Positions 23,095 through 23,966 of a stretch of DNA of 23,966 bases are shown one piece after another. The stretch spans positions 1 to 23,966 of the forward strand of contig JBKJUS010000189.1 of assembly GCA_046590575.1 (NCBI GenBank), written 5' to 3'. Made by a program: the position numbers and the translations under genes. Source of the stretch: DATLNF01 sp046590575 (GTDB lineage: Bacteria; Actinomycetota; Actinomycetes; BP-191). Position 1 is the stretch's first letter. Each line of letters starts with the position of its first letter. The notes under the pieces were generated by a model. The model worked only from the letters and a program-made list of their open reading frames with translations, was not told the origin of the DNA and did no database searches.

Positions 23095-23966
23095 GTGACC
23101 GACATCCTCGACATCGCGCGACGCCAAGTTCTTGACGACGGGCACGGGCTGGACGCCGCGCAGGCGTTGGCCTGCCTGACCACGTCAGACGACCGGCTCG
23201 ACGACCTCCTGGCGTTGGCACACGACGTCCGGATGCGATGGTGTGGCCCTGAGGTCGAAGTCGAAGGAATCATCTCGATCAAGACCGGGGGCTGCCCGGA
23301 GGACTGCCATTTCTGCTCGCAGTCCGGCTCGTTCGCCTCGCCCGTGCGTGCTGTGACGATCGACGTAGCGTCCCTCGTGCTCGCCGCGAAGGAGACTGCG
23401 GCGACTGGCGCGACGGAGTTCTGCATCGTGGCCGCCGTGCGCGGACCGGATGAGCGGCTGATGTCACTGGTACTCGACGGCATCGCGGCCATCCGCGCTG
23501 CGGTCGACATCAACATCGCCGTGTCCCTGGGCATTCTGGACGACCAGCAGGTGGCCACGCTGAAGTCAGCCGGCGTACACCGGGTCAACCACAACCTTGA
23601 AACCGCGCGCTCGCACTTCGACCGGGTGGTGACCACCCATAGCTGGCAGGAGCGGTGGGACACCTGCGTGCGCGTGCGCGACGCCGGGATGGAGCTGTGC
23701 TGCGGCGGCATCATCGGCATGGGCGAGACCCTCGAGCAGCGCGCAGAGCTGGCCGGACAGCTGGCTGAGCTCGCACCACACGAAGTGCCGCTCAACTTTC
23801 TCAACCCACGGCCCGGCACCCCCTTCGCCGACCTGCCGGTCGTCGCGGGGCGGGACGCGCTGCGGACCGTCGCGACGTTCCGCCTGGCGCTGCCAAGAAC
23901 CATCCTGCGGTATGCCGGTGGCCGCGAGATCACCCTCGGCGACCTCACCGAGCGCGGCATGCTCGG
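23095..23966 (+). CDS. bioB: Biotin synthase, 3' end beyond the window
   Basis: The first 290 codons of a radical-SAM biotin synthase, which inserts sulfur into dethiobiotin in the last step of biotin synthesis. GCPEDCHFCSQSG carries the radical-SAM cluster cysteines Cys67, Cys71 and Cys74; ATEFCIVAAVRGPDERLM, INIAVSLGIL, VHRVNHNLETARSHF and CCGGIIGMGET follow, as in BioB, and the last visible part is YAGGREITLGDLTERGML. Family members of about 330-350 aa imply that some 40-60 residues lie beyond the edge. GTG 23095 is the chosen start: GTG 23093 would be followed at once by TGA, and CAGGAT (23083-23088) lies 6 nt before 23095. Divergent from pdtaS, 79 bp apart. No other bio gene is visible. 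Confidence 0.95.
   Translation, partial: MTDILDIARRQVLDDGHGLDAAQALACLTTSDDRLDDLLALAHDVRMRWCGPEVEVEGIISIKTGGCPEDCHFCSQSGSFASPVRAVTIDVASLVLAAKETAATGATEFCIVAAVRGPDERLMSLVLDGIAAIRAAVDINIAVSLGILDDQQVATLKSAGVHRVNHNLETARSHFDRVVTTHSWQERWDTCVRVRDAGMELCCGGIIGMGETLEQRAELAGQLAELAPHEVPLNFLNPRPGTPFADLPVVAGRDALRTVATFRLALPRTILRYAGGREITLGDLTERGML

Overview
The window is about 24 kb of high-GC, densely coded chromosomal DNA from an actinomycete, most likely in or near Propionibacteriales/Nocardioidaceae. The order is inferred from family content, not from any search. Lineage markers are a fused E2-E1 2-oxoglutarate decarboxylase/dehydrogenase (Kgd), a WhiB1-type Fe-S regulator beside a PdtaS-type histidine kinase, a SigB/SigF-family sigma factor with its anti-sigma partner, nickel superoxide dismutase with its maturation protease, a DUF3159 protein and a PPA1498-type metallophosphoesterase. 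I see no rRNA, tRNA, CRISPR array, transposase, phage gene or riboswitch. There is no gene-free stretch over 300 bases; the longest gap, 20743-21006, is a regulatory region.

Layout. 1-592 (-): a secreted sialidase/BNR-like protein running off the left edge, where the sequence folds back on itself as a perfect 77-bp inverted repeat, probably an assembly or amplification artefact. 650-1813 (+): an acyl-CoA dehydrogenase. 1904-6209 (+): kgd, a 57-aa protein and a DUF2231 membrane protein. 6292-9667 (-): a three-gene unit of medium-chain dehydrogenase, exported PQQ-type sugar dehydrogenase and GT1-type glycosyltransferase. 9786-12448 (+): a polar amino-acid ABC importer (lipoprotein, permease, ATPase), followed by an RmlC-type epimerase (12482-13081).

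13082-15719 is an oxidative-stress block: a urate-hydroxylase-like membrane protein and sodX on the minus strand, then sodN, a GNAT acetyltransferase overlapping sodN by 4 bp, and a lipoprotein Cu/Zn SOD on the plus strand. Cytoplasmic and extracytoplasmic superoxide defence therefore sit side by side. 15726-18305 (-): a Tat-exported metallophosphoesterase ending in an LPATG sorting signal, and a DUF3159 membrane protein.

18497-20742 (+): anti-sigma factor, sigma factor (4-bp overlap) and a diacylglycerol-kinase-type lipid kinase. Next come whiB1 behind a complex promoter region, a small membrane protein, pdtaS (-) and the first 290 codons of bioB (+), cut by the right edge. The lipid kinase-whiB1-pdtaS order resembles, as I recall it, M. 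tuberculosis Rv3218-Rv3219-Rv3220c.

No wholly new system is evident. The items most worth a second look are the whiB1 upstream region (tandem repeat over a -35, plus a palindrome fitting Rex/CRP operators), the acetyltransferase coupled to sodN, the anti-sigma factor lacking ATP-binding boxes, the Tat plus LPATG phosphoesterase, and recurrent -10-like hexamers 6-7 nt before start codons, suggesting leaderless transcription.
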